A stretch of 64,000 bases of DNA. Source: BMS3BBIN04 sp964552465. Its GTDB lineage: Bacteria > Electryoneota > Electryoneia > Electryoneales > Electryoneaceae. Below the pieces are notes generated by a model. The model saw only the letters and a list, made by a program, of their open reading frames with translations. It ran no database searches and had not been told where the DNA came from. The stretch lies in assembly GCA_964552465.1 (NCBI GenBank), contig CAZKGR010000006.1, positions 75,437-139,436 of the forward strand. The letters are read 5' to 3'. Position numbers and translations under genes: made by a program. This document shows, in pieces, positions 46,052-53,900 of this stretch; position 1 is the first letter of the stretch; every line of letters begins with the position of its first letter.

Positions 46052-46905
46052 TTACCAGAGCATCATCGCGAGGATCAGTGACGGTCTGGATGAACTGTAG
46101 TTCTTGATCTCGAGTTGGAACTTGTCGCCGCCATCGTTCTCATACACGAGAACTGGGATCTTATCGGTCTGTGTATCCGAGTCCAGCTCATTGTCGTATC
46201 GATCATAAAGTGTGAGATCGGCGTCGCTGCAGTTGTCGTCTCCTGCGCCCAATACGATGTTCAAGCCGTCGACCAAGTGCATGTTTGTGATCGTGACACT
46301 CTCGCCGGATCCCAGCGGAGAACCGAACAGAGCCCATTGGTTGGGTGTGTCGATAAAGGCCAGATCGTCAGCCAATTCGCTCTCAGCAGAGTCAGCAGTC
46401 CTGTATCTACGCATGTGGTAAGCTGATCCAGGTCCAGATCTACCCCATCTTCCTGCATAAGCACAAGGCTGCAAAAGCTGGATACATCGGCAGAATACAG
46501 CTTAACCGTTACAGTATACTGGCCGCTTTTCCCGGGCGAAAACTCGAGCATGGGATTCGCGTCGGTTTCTGTATCTGCCAGTATTGAATTGCCTTTCGAG
46601 TCGTAGATAGTCAGGTCAACATCGGTAGCGTCGTCATCTCCTGCAGCCATGATTATGTAAGAAGTTCCAGAATAAAAATCTGCAGACCAACTGATTTCTT
46701 CGCCGACATCGAAGAGTGCGCCCATGATGCTAACACCAGGCATGTATCCGACATCATCCATAAGCAGCTCAACCAGCCCGGAATTCACCATGATTCTGTC
46801 CATGGCTTGTTTCATGTACTTGCCGGGAGTCCAACTGCTGATTTGGGCGAATGCAGGCAATGCAAGCATGAACACTGCGAGAAAAACGATAAGTACTCGC
46901 CTCAT
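46052..46905 (-). pseudogene. Secreted two-domain protein with a frameshift
   Basis: Two overlapping minus-strand frames encode one protein. The first (from ATG 46905; AGAGGGG six bases upstream) has a signal peptide ending AFA with Gln next and one beta-sandwich unit (YIIMAAGDDDATDVDLTIYD ... YTVTVKLYSADVSSFCSLVL). The second frame, to 46052, carries a second copy (NIVLGAGDDNCSDADLTLYD ... FQLEIKNYSSSRPSLILAMM). The join lies near 46385-46410, where the first frame turns nonsensical. A lost base (or two gained) explains it. No slippery heptamer is visible, so a real mutation or a sequence error is likelier than programmed frameshifting. The function is unknown; the repeat looks like a bacterial pre-peptidase-type or carbohydrate-binding-like sandwich. 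Confidence 0.7.
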
Positions 46906-47047
46906 GATCATCCCCTCTGTATGGTCGTTATGATCGGTACTTCAGCACTCTCACTGTGTAGTTTCGCAGATTTTGAAAATGTATCGTTACTCGGTTCACA
47001 AAACAAGGACTTTCGGTCATTGTTGTTGCCAACCGTTCGCGATGTAT

Positions 47048-47704
47048 TTACTCCCAGTCCTTTTTAGTCTCGATGGTACGTAGTAGAAACGGAGTTTCAG
47101 CAATTCCTGGACGGTCAGGGAACTGTGCTATCAGTGCTGATAGAAGCTGGTCCAGTTCAGCGATTGGGACTCCTACTCGAATAGAACCGCGAAGGTGGCT
47201 GTACAACTGCCGAGAGCGGTTTTTCATCGCGAGCACGGCGACGGTCCCTATTTCGCGAGTCTGCATGTCCAACCCTCCACGCGCCAGTACTTTGCCGTAT
47301 CCTTCGGCAATCATCCAGCTACCCAACTCGGGACTATTACCGCTAATATATTCGCGGACACGATCGGACATTGCCCCATATACGTGTTGAAAGGTAACTT
47401 CACCACGTATTAACCAATCGTCCCAGCCGGCTGATTCGAACAGCGCCTTATCCTCTTCCCCAGCCGGCCAGATGTTCTCCAAAGTTGCTGTAGCTTCCAG
47501 TGCGGTAGCGTAACCGTCATGGAGATAGGTTTGCAGAAGAATTTCGTAGAGAGCACGTCTACCTACTCCCACGTCCTTCAGCTCACGGATGAGTTTCGTG
47601 GTTAACGGTGTCATTTGTGCGACCGTTGATGCGGCCAGCACACCGAGTTTGATCGCGTGTTGACGCGCACTGGGATCAGGCAGGTTGTTGGTATGGTCAC
47701 TCAT
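47048..47704 (-). CDS. Carboxymuconolactone decarboxylase (CMD/AhpD-like) family protein
   Basis: 218 residues, apparently two CMD-type helical units: one around KLIRELKDVGVGRRALYEIL/LQTYLHDGYATALEA and one around GGLDMQTREIGTVAVLAM and QLYSHLRGSIRVGVPIAELD. The CXXC redox pair of AhpD is absent, so a peroxidase-type thiol role is unlikely; it is closer to the gamma-carboxymuconolactone decarboxylase type. The substrate is unknown. It stands alone between two secreted-protein genes. Confidence 0.75.
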   Translation of the reverse strand: MSDHTNNLPDPSARQHAIKLGVLAASTVAQMTPLTTKLIRELKDVGVGRRALYEILLQTYLHDGYATALEATATLENIWPAGEEDKALFESAGWDDWLIRGEVTFQHVYGAMSDRVREYISGNSPELGSWMIAEGYGKVLARGGLDMQTREIGTVAVLAMKNRSRQLYSHLRGSIRVGVPIAELDQLLSALIAQFPDRPGIAETPFLLRTIETKKDWE

Positions 47705-47771
47705 GTCTTTTCGATATGCAGGTGAAAGAATCGCGCGAAAGGTACAACTTGTGATACGTCCTGAGCATATG

Positions 47772-47805
47772 AAAAAACGCCCCGTTGAATCTCAACGGGG
47801 CGTTT
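47772..47805 (-). terminator. Strong terminator after the TPR protein gene
   Basis: Perfect 14-bp stem (47775-47788 with 47792-47805), three-base loop, followed on the minus strand by TTTTTT. It lies 23 bases past the stop. Confidence 0.9.
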
Positions 47806-47828
47806 GAAAATGTTGTATCAGCGAACGA

Positions 47829-48842
47829 TCAGAACTTTTCGTTCAGGATGTCGATCTGGTACTGCGCAGGTTGACGGTAGATACGATCGTTCATCGCCTT
47901 CTCGTAAGCAGCAATGGCCGGATCCTTCTGGCCCAGGTGCTCACGTGCCCAACCCAACTCAAACCATGCTGGTGCGTAATTGGCGTTAATAGCAACGGCA
48001 TTTTCAGCAGCCGCAGCGGCTTTTGAGTAAGAGCCGATTTTATTCAGATACTCAGCATGCGCGGTGTGATACTTGTATTTGCGCGGCTCAAGCTCCGTTG
48101 CTTGATTGACAGCATTTGCGGCTTCCTGGAACTGGCCCATCCCACCGTATGCCTTGCCCATGTTGTAATAGGCATCAGCGTTCGTAGCATCGAGTTCCAC
48201 CGCCTGCTGATACGAGGCGACGGCGCGGTCGTAGTTCTTCTGATAGTAGTAGGCTAACCCTAAACCACCGAAAGCTTTTGACCGATCTTTAGCAGCCCCG
48301 TCTGTAACCTGCACTCCGCGCTGAAAGACTTCCACTGCCTCCGCGAACTGACGCTTGCGGATTAGAATAGTCCCTTTGGCTGTGTAGGCCTTGACATAGG
48401 AGCCGTTAAGTTGGATCGCCTTGGTGAAAGCCTGTTCAGCCTCCTCCAGCTGTTTATTCGACGGGTATGCCACGCCGAGCATATAAAATGTTTTGGGTTC
48501 GAGCGGATTCAGCCTGCTCGATTCTTCCAAAGAGGCAATAGCGGACGTATAGTTCCGCTGCTGGAAGAATTGGCGGCCTTCGTTGTACAACGAGATAGCA
48601 CGTGATTTCGACTCGGCATCCGCCTGGTTGAACGCATCAATCAACGTCTTGATTTCAGCACCGAGGGCTTCATACTGCGCCTTGAGAGTTTCGTACTCTT
48701 CTGGCGTGGCATTCGCCATCTGTTCTTTCAGTGCATCATGCTGCGCCATTTTTTCATCGATCTCAGGAGTCTGTGCGTTTACAAGTCCAGCGCTCAGTGC
48801 CAGCACCAGGATCGCGAGTATGGTGAATGTGAACCGTTTCAT
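47829..48842 (-). CDS. Secreted TPR protein
   Basis: 337 residues. The signal peptide ends VNA with Gln next. A coiled-coil-like segment (about 28-80; MAQHDALKEQMANATPEEYE) precedes at least six TPRs (SLYNEGRQFFQQRNYTSAIA, FYMLGVAYPSNKQLEEAEQA, AYYYQKNYDRAVASYQQAVE, YNMGKAYGGMGQFQEAANAV). Probably a periplasmic scaffold that binds partner proteins; no catalytic domain. Single-gene unit. Confidence 0.85.
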   Translation of the reverse strand: MKRFTFTILAILVLALSAGLVNAQTPEIDEKMAQHDALKEQMANATPEEYETLKAQYEALGAEIKTLIDAFNQADAESKSRAISLYNEGRQFFQQRNYTSAIASLEESSRLNPLEPKTFYMLGVAYPSNKQLEEAEQAFTKAIQLNGSYVKAYTAKGTILIRKRQFAEAVEVFQRGVQVTDGAAKDRSKAFGGLGLAYYYQKNYDRAVASYQQAVELDATNADAYYNMGKAYGGMGQFQEAANAVNQATELEPRKYKYHTAHAEYLNKIGSYSKAAAAAENAVAINANYAPAWFELGWAREHLGQKDPAIAAYEKAMNDRIYRQPAQYQIDILNEKF

Positions 48843-48964
48843 GAATCTCTACCCTGTGTCTTAAAACCGTTGTTTGTATATCGCGGCAAATATAGAACTC
48901 ATCTATAATACCCGCAAGGTTCAGGTAGGGTTTCGCGAAATCGCTCCGATGTCAGCACATATGT

Positions 48965-51900
48965 TCAGGAAGCTTGTTTGCCAGATCGCCGTCCACTCCC
49001 ATACTGCAAGGCTTCGCGTGGTTCTTCGTGTTGCATTGGAGCTCCCGATACGGATACCTCTCTCGCATCTGGATTGAATACGGTCTCCGTCTCGATCAGC
49101 TCGATTCGGTCTGCGGTCATGCTGAACACACCATGATGTTCCTCGATGAGGCCGTGGACGAGATACGGGCCGTTTCCTCGCAAGATCGGAGCGTGACGTT
49201 CATAGACTCGCGGGAAAACGGTTACCTCGAAGCGTCCGGTGAGGTCTTCCATCGCGATGAACTCCATTTGCTGACGGTTTTTCCGGGTGGTGATCCGCTT
49301 GTGCGAGTATGCCCAGCCGATCATTTTCGCTCGCTGCCCGCACCACTGCCCCATTTCCCGTGATCGGACTATGCCTTCGTGCGGCAGGTCGAGCAGCATT
49401 AGCGGATGTGTTCCGGGTGAAAAACCGAGGACTTTGCGTTCCGCCATGTATTTCCGCTGTTCGCTCCAATCCTGTGATGGTGGCAGATGGCTGAACAGGT
49501 CATCCGCGTCGATAGCCAGTGGTCCGGGTCCGTTGAGGTAGGCGTCGAATCCGGCACGCAGATTTCGCAGCAGTGTTGGACGATTGGCACCGAGTTCATC
49601 CAACGCTCCACAGGCGATCAGGGCTTCAGCTTCGTCACGGGCAGGTCGGATGCGCATTACGAAGTCGCCAAGGTGCCGGAACGGTCCCATCTCACGTTGT
49701 TGCTGAATGATCAGGTCCAGTGTCTCGTCACGAAGTGCACCGATCCCGCGCAGACCGAGCTGAATCACTGTCCCTTTGCCGATGTGTTCGCGCTCGCTGC
49801 GGTTGATGTGCGGGAGTAGTACATCGAGTCCGTTCCGCTTGGCGTCGCTGACATACGCCGCCTGGCTGTAGTAGCCACCTCCGTTCGCGAGTACGGACGC
49901 GTAGAACTCGGCGGGATGATAGACTTTGAGGTACGCGATCTGCATGGACAACACGGCAAAGGATGCGCTGTGGGCCTTGCAGAACGAGTATCCGGCGAAG
50001 GATTCAATCTGGCGCCATAATTCTTCAGCTATTCGCGGTGTAATCCCGCGCGCATGACAGCCTTGACGAAACTCATCGTGCAGTTTCTTCATCGCTTCAT
50101 GGCTGCGTCCTTTGCCACTCATCGCGCGTCGCAGCAGGTCAGCTCGTCCCAGCGACAATCCAGCGATGTGATGCGCGACTTTGATCACGTCTTCCTGGTA
50201 GATCATCACACCGTGCGTTTCCGCGAGTAGAACCTTCATCTTCGGGTGCAGGTAGGTCGCTTTCGACGGATCATTCACCCGCTCGATGTACTGCTCCATC
50301 ATCCCTGATTCGCTGACCCCGGGCCGGATGACCGAACTCGCGGCAACCAGACCCTCGAAATTGTCACAATCGAGTTTCTGCAACAGGGCGATCATGCCGG
50401 GTGATTCAACGTAGAATACGCCCATTGTACGCCCAGTCCGCAGCGAATTGCGGGTGGGAACATCATTGAAAATGGTTGCTATATCGTCGATTGGAGGTGT
50501 GTCACGTCCATCTGTGTTGCTTTCGACCATTTGGCAGGTGTCTTTCAACACGCCCAGTGCCCGTTGACTGAGCAGATCGATTTTGACCAGACCGAGATCT
50601 TCGACGCTGTGCATGTCATAGTGGGTGATGACAAAGCCCTTGTTGGCTTTCTCCAATCCGGTCCAGTCGGTTATCGGGCTTGGTGTGACAACAATTCCTC
50701 CCGCATGGATCGAGAGGTGTCTCGGTAGACGCAGGATCTGCTGCGCAGCGTTGGCGATGCTCAGCCACGGCTCCTTGTCCAGCGGTAGATCACGGCATTG
50801 CGGGCTTTCATCTTTCAGCTCCGCCAGCGAAGATGTGTGCGAAAAGTGCGGCACATAACGCGTAATCCGGTTGATTTCCTCTTCAGGCATGCCGTGGGCG
50901 AGCGCGGTTTCACGCAACGCAGCACGTGCTGCGAAGGTTACATAGGTTGCGATCATTGCGACGTGATCGTGTCCGTAAGTGTCGTAGACACCGTGCAGGA
51001 TTTCGTCCCGGTCACGCCAGGAAAAGTCGAGATCAATATCCGGCGGGCTGCTGCGTTCGGGATTCAGGAAACGCTCGAAGTATAAGTCGTATTTCAGGGG
51101 ACAGACGTCTGTTAAGCGCAGACAATAACAGACCATGCTGTTGGCTGCCGACCCGCGTCCGATGGTCCGTACCCCTCTCGCCCACGCTCTACGTGCGATG
51201 TCGTGCACAACCAGCATGTATCCGGTGAAGCCGAGGTGATCGATCACGCCGAGCTCATAGGCCACCCGTTCACGCACAGCCTCTGGTGGGGCGGGTCCAT
51301 ATCGCTCACGGCTTCCAAGCTCCGCACGGCGACGCAGTTCCTCAAACGGAACAATCCCCGTCGGAAGCTGCGGATCCGGGAATTTTAGTTCTCCGAGGCG
51401 CAGGTCGACATCGCATCGTTCCGCAAGTGAACGTGTGTTATGAATCGCTTCTGGAATACTGGAAAAACAACGATAGATACCGGGCAGGTCGCTGAGCGCA
51501 TGCCCAAGGCTATGGTCAGGTTGACGTGAGAGTACAGTCCGCTCACCTATCGCGCGAAGCAGACGAACTGTTTCACGGTGTTCGGGATGGATATGAGTCA
51601 CTGGCGCAGTGGCGATGAACGGCAGATTCAGCGATTTACCGGCCTGCCAGGTTCGTCGCGCATGATCTCGCCCGGCGTGATTGTTGAACGCTACCAGGTT
51701 GGCGTAGACATCGCCCGGCGGCAGATGTTCGCGTAATGACATCAACAGGTCCGGGCGGTCAGTGGCTGCGATCACTCCCAAAAGGCCCAGCTCCGGGATT
51801 ACATGCGAGAGGTGGAAGTCGTGTTGCAGTTGTCTGTCAGTCGCCGCACGGCACAGGGCGCCGTAGCCGTGAATATCCTTCGCCCACAGTAGCAGTGTGC

Positions 51901-52138
51901 GTGATGGATCATCCGGTTCGTCCAGCAACAGGCCGAGGATCGGGCGGATTCCGGAATCTCGCGCCGCTTTGTAGCCCTGCACCAAGCCGCTGACCCGATT
52001 GCGATCCGTGAACGCCAGTGCCGTGTAATCTGATTCCACAGCCACGTTTACGAGGTCGCTGATTCGCCCTGCACCCTCGTAAAACGAAAAGGGAGTGTGA
52101 ACGTGCAGCGGGACGATATCGGGCAAGAATGACGGCAT
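48965..52138 (-). CDS. dnaE2: Error-prone DNA polymerase III alpha (DnaE2-type)
   Basis: 1057-residue C-family polymerase, short like DnaE2. The N-terminal PHP domain starts LHVHTPFSFYEGAG. The polymerase aspartates are Asp369 and Asp371 (PDIDLDFSWRDRD) and Asp521 (GLVKIDLL). Also typical are RTIGRGSAANSMVCYCL, MIYQEDVIKVAHHIAGLSLG and the OB domain (EFIAMEDLTGRFEVTVFPRV). With ImuB it forms the SOS mutasome that copies past damage. It follows imuB by 38 bases and should share its LexA-type promoter. Confidence 0.93.
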   Translation of the reverse strand: MPSFLPDIVPLHVHTPFSFYEGAGRISDLVNVAVESDYTALAFTDRNRVSGLVQGYKAARDSGIRPILGLLLDEPDDPSRTLLLWAKDIHGYGALCRAATDRQLQHDFHLSHVIPELGLLGVIAATDRPDLLMSLREHLPPGDVYANLVAFNNHAGRDHARRTWQAGKSLNLPFIATAPVTHIHPEHRETVRLLRAIGERTVLSRQPDHSLGHALSDLPGIYRCFSSIPEAIHNTRSLAERCDVDLRLGELKFPDPQLPTGIVPFEELRRRAELGSRERYGPAPPEAVRERVAYELGVIDHLGFTGYMLVVHDIARRAWARGVRTIGRGSAANSMVCYCLRLTDVCPLKYDLYFERFLNPERSSPPDIDLDFSWRDRDEILHGVYDTYGHDHVAMIATYVTFAARAALRETALAHGMPEEEINRITRYVPHFSHTSSLAELKDESPQCRDLPLDKEPWLSIANAAQQILRLPRHLSIHAGGIVVTPSPITDWTGLEKANKGFVITHYDMHSVEDLGLVKIDLLSQRALGVLKDTCQMVESNTDGRDTPPIDDIATIFNDVPTRNSLRTGRTMGVFYVESPGMIALLQKLDCDNFEGLVAASSVIRPGVSESGMMEQYIERVNDPSKATYLHPKMKVLLAETHGVMIYQEDVIKVAHHIAGLSLGRADLLRRAMSGKGRSHEAMKKLHDEFRQGCHARGITPRIAEELWRQIESFAGYSFCKAHSASFAVLSMQIAYLKVYHPAEFYASVLANGGGYYSQAAYVSDAKRNGLDVLLPHINRSEREHIGKGTVIQLGLRGIGALRDETLDLIIQQQREMGPFRHLGDFVMRIRPARDEAEALIACGALDELGANRPTLLRNLRAGFDAYLNGPGPLAIDADDLFSHLPPSQDWSEQRKYMAERKVLGFSPGTHPLMLLDLPHEGIVRSREMGQWCGQRAKMIGWAYSHKRITTRKNRQQMEFIAMEDLTGRFEVTVFPRVYERHAPILRGNGPYLVHGLIEEHHGVFSMTADRIELIETETVFNPDAREVSVSGAPMQHEEPREALQYGSGRRSGKQAS

Positions 52139-52176
52139 TGGACTACCGGATTTGGATGTGGAACTACAATCTGAGC

Positions 52177-53298
52177 TTAAACGACGTAGCGCACGAGCTC
52201 GCGACCCCAGCGGTCACGCACACGTGTAACAGCTTGCGCCAACCGCCGGTCACGAAACTGCTGCCTTGCGGGTACAAACAGGGATAGTTGGTTTGATGGC
52301 CGTCCTCCCCAGTCCACAGATAGACGAACCTCAGCGATGCGCACACGACGTTGCCACAAGTTTTCGATCTCATGCAAAGCGAGTTTCTGCCAGCTTCCTT
52401 CATGCTCAGGACGTTTGCTGACTAGTCGGGCACCAGTTCGCTTGCCATCCGTGTATAAAATGCCGAGCAGCATCGCCCGGGGTACATGTCCGAGGTGAAC
52501 GAGGACATGAATCAAGCCATCTGCAACTAGTTCGGTTATGGCTCTGTGCACGCGGTCAATGCTGGCAGTGTCCCCTCCCAGCCGCCTTCTCCCCAGCCAC
52601 TGCTGTGGTTCTGGACCGCGCACGCCGTGGATTGCGATGCGTCGTAGAGCCAGTCCGTCCGGTCCGAGCATCGAACGAAGAACCTCCACCGGCAGCTCAG
52701 TCAGGTGACCGAATCGGTGCACCCCGATGTCTTTGAACATGGCTATCTGATCAGGGCTCAGGTCTGGCAGGAGTTGTAGCGGACAGGATGCGAGGAATGT
52801 GGGGACTTCATGATCGAGCACCTCGAGTTGCTCACCGACGGGAGCAATTGCTGCAGCGATTTCCGCCACAGCATCCCCCGGCGCGATCCCACACGCGAAC
52901 GGGTAGTCTTGAAGCCTCAGGTGTTCTCGTACCGTTCCAATAGCCTGCGGCAGGAAGCGTCTGCCCCTCGACCACAGAGAATGAACCACTCCGGTTCGAA
53001 TCATACGAGGATTGGGTAGATCACGTCCCAAAATGGCCAGCAGCCGGTTCATTTCTGAACGATACTTCAGAGGACTCGACGGAATGATCTTCCCGCGAAA
53101 TCCTCGGATCTGCCCTATGCGCATTCCTGGCCGCGCACCCTGCTCAATTGCCCTGTTGCAGGCGGAGAGAACCAAAGCACGATCCCCCTCGCCGGTACAA
53201 ATCAGGATGGGAATGTTGTCCGGGATATTCTGGAAGCGACGCTCTATACGTGAAAAGAGCCCCGGTATTCTCAGAACGATATGGGTGTTGTTCAACAT
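52177..53298 (-). CDS. imuB: ImuB-like Y-family pseudo-polymerase
   Basis: 373 residues from ATG 53298; the frame is open 12 codons further, but those codons overlap the LexA-like box. The fold is Y family (DRALVLSACNRAIEQGARPG, GIAPGDAVAEIAAA, PQQWLGRRR) but the catalytic acids are gone: HIVLRIPGLFSRIE replaces the DxD-bearing strand of DinB and no SIDE motif exists. This fits ImuB, a non-catalytic adaptor. QLSLF at 337-341 is a textbook beta-clamp-binding motif. imuA, the usual third partner, is absent; dnaE2 follows directly. No Shine-Dalgarno is visible, so the message may be nearly leaderless. Confidence 0.85.
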   Translation of the reverse strand: MLNNTHIVLRIPGLFSRIERRFQNIPDNIPILICTGEGDRALVLSACNRAIEQGARPGMRIGQIRGFRGKIIPSSPLKYRSEMNRLLAILGRDLPNPRMIRTGVVHSLWSRGRRFLPQAIGTVREHLRLQDYPFACGIAPGDAVAEIAAAIAPVGEQLEVLDHEVPTFLASCPLQLLPDLSPDQIAMFKDIGVHRFGHLTELPVEVLRSMLGPDGLALRRIAIHGVRGPEPQQWLGRRRLGGDTASIDRVHRAITELVADGLIHVLVHLGHVPRAMLLGILYTDGKRTGARLVSKRPEHEGSWQKLALHEIENLWQRRVRIAEVRLSVDWGGRPSNQLSLFVPARQQFRDRRLAQAVTRVRDRWGRELVRYVV

Positions 53299-53310
53299 GG
53301 AGATAAAGTA

Positions 53311-53326
53311 CTGAACATATGTACAG
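53311..53326 (-). promoter_or_regulatory. LexA-like (SOS) box of imuB-dnaE2
   Basis: CTGAACATATGTACAG (plus strand) has the CTG-N10-CAG layout of E. coli SOS boxes and is palindromic except for one A/T pair. It lies 12 bases before the imuB ATG, between a possible -35 (TTGCGT) and -10 (TACTTT) on the minus strand. Confidence 0.7.
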
Positions 53327-53411
53327 CTACGCAAGCTATATCGGGAGGAATACTAGATTTATCGCACAGGCAAAGAGGACTTCTACTCTCGATTATTACA
53401 GGTGTTTCTAA

Positions 53412-53834
53412 CTACTCATCTGGGATTAATCGCCTCCCCATGCTGACAACATCGTCCAATTTGTAGCCGATACTCTTATAAAATGCGATAGCTGTTTCGT
53501 TACTTGAACGAACCTGCAAGTTCAATTTCGGGCAACCGCGCTCGATCAACAAACGTTCAAGTTTATTCATGATCTGCTGCCCGTATCCCTGGAATCGTTG
53601 GTTTGGGTTAACGGCGAGGTAATTCACCCACCCTCGATGACCGTCATACCCTCCCATTGCGGTTGCGACGACGACTCCCTCGATTGTGCCGATTAGGAAT
53701 AGTTCTGGTTGCACGTGACGTTTCCGTTCGATGTCTTTGGCTGGATCATTCCATGGGACAGTCAGTCCTGAACGATGCCAGAGGTCAATAACAGCACTTT
53801 CGTCAGCATCATCGAATGGTCGGATGTTTAGCAT
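53412..53834 (-). CDS. ypeA: GNAT acetyltransferase (YpeA-like)
   Basis: 140 residues. The YpeA signature DLWHRSGLTVPWNDPAKDI is followed by the acetyl-CoA-binding core VNYLAVNPNQRFQGYGQQIM and the C-terminal AIAFYKSIGYKLDDVVSMGR. It transfers an acetyl group to an unknown cytoplasmic substrate. AAGGAG lies upstream of ATG 53834. It sits between the efflux operon and imuB on the same strand but is likely its own unit. Confidence 0.9.
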   Translation of the reverse strand: MLNIRPFDDADESAVIDLWHRSGLTVPWNDPAKDIERKRHVQPELFLIGTIEGVVVATAMGGYDGHRGWVNYLAVNPNQRFQGYGQQIMNKLERLLIERGCPKLNLQVRSSNETAIAFYKSIGYKLDDVVSMGRRLIPDE

Positions 53835-53854
53835 CCTCCAGCTCCTTCCTCGTC

Positions 53855-53884
53855 AGAGAAAAGGCCCCGGTTTCCCGAGGCCTT
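53855..53884 (-). terminator. Terminator of the efflux operon
   Basis: A stem of about 10 bp built on AAGGCC/GGCCTT with one G:U pair on the minus strand, then TTTTCTCT; 17 bases past the RND gene stop. Confidence 0.7.
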
Positions 53885-53900
53885 GATGTTTTGAAGAGAA

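Noticed and set aside
46380..46415. Programmed -1 frameshift in the secreted sandwich protein
   Set aside because: No X-XXY-YYZ slippery heptamer or strong downstream structure is seen at the junction; a mutation or sequence error is simpler.
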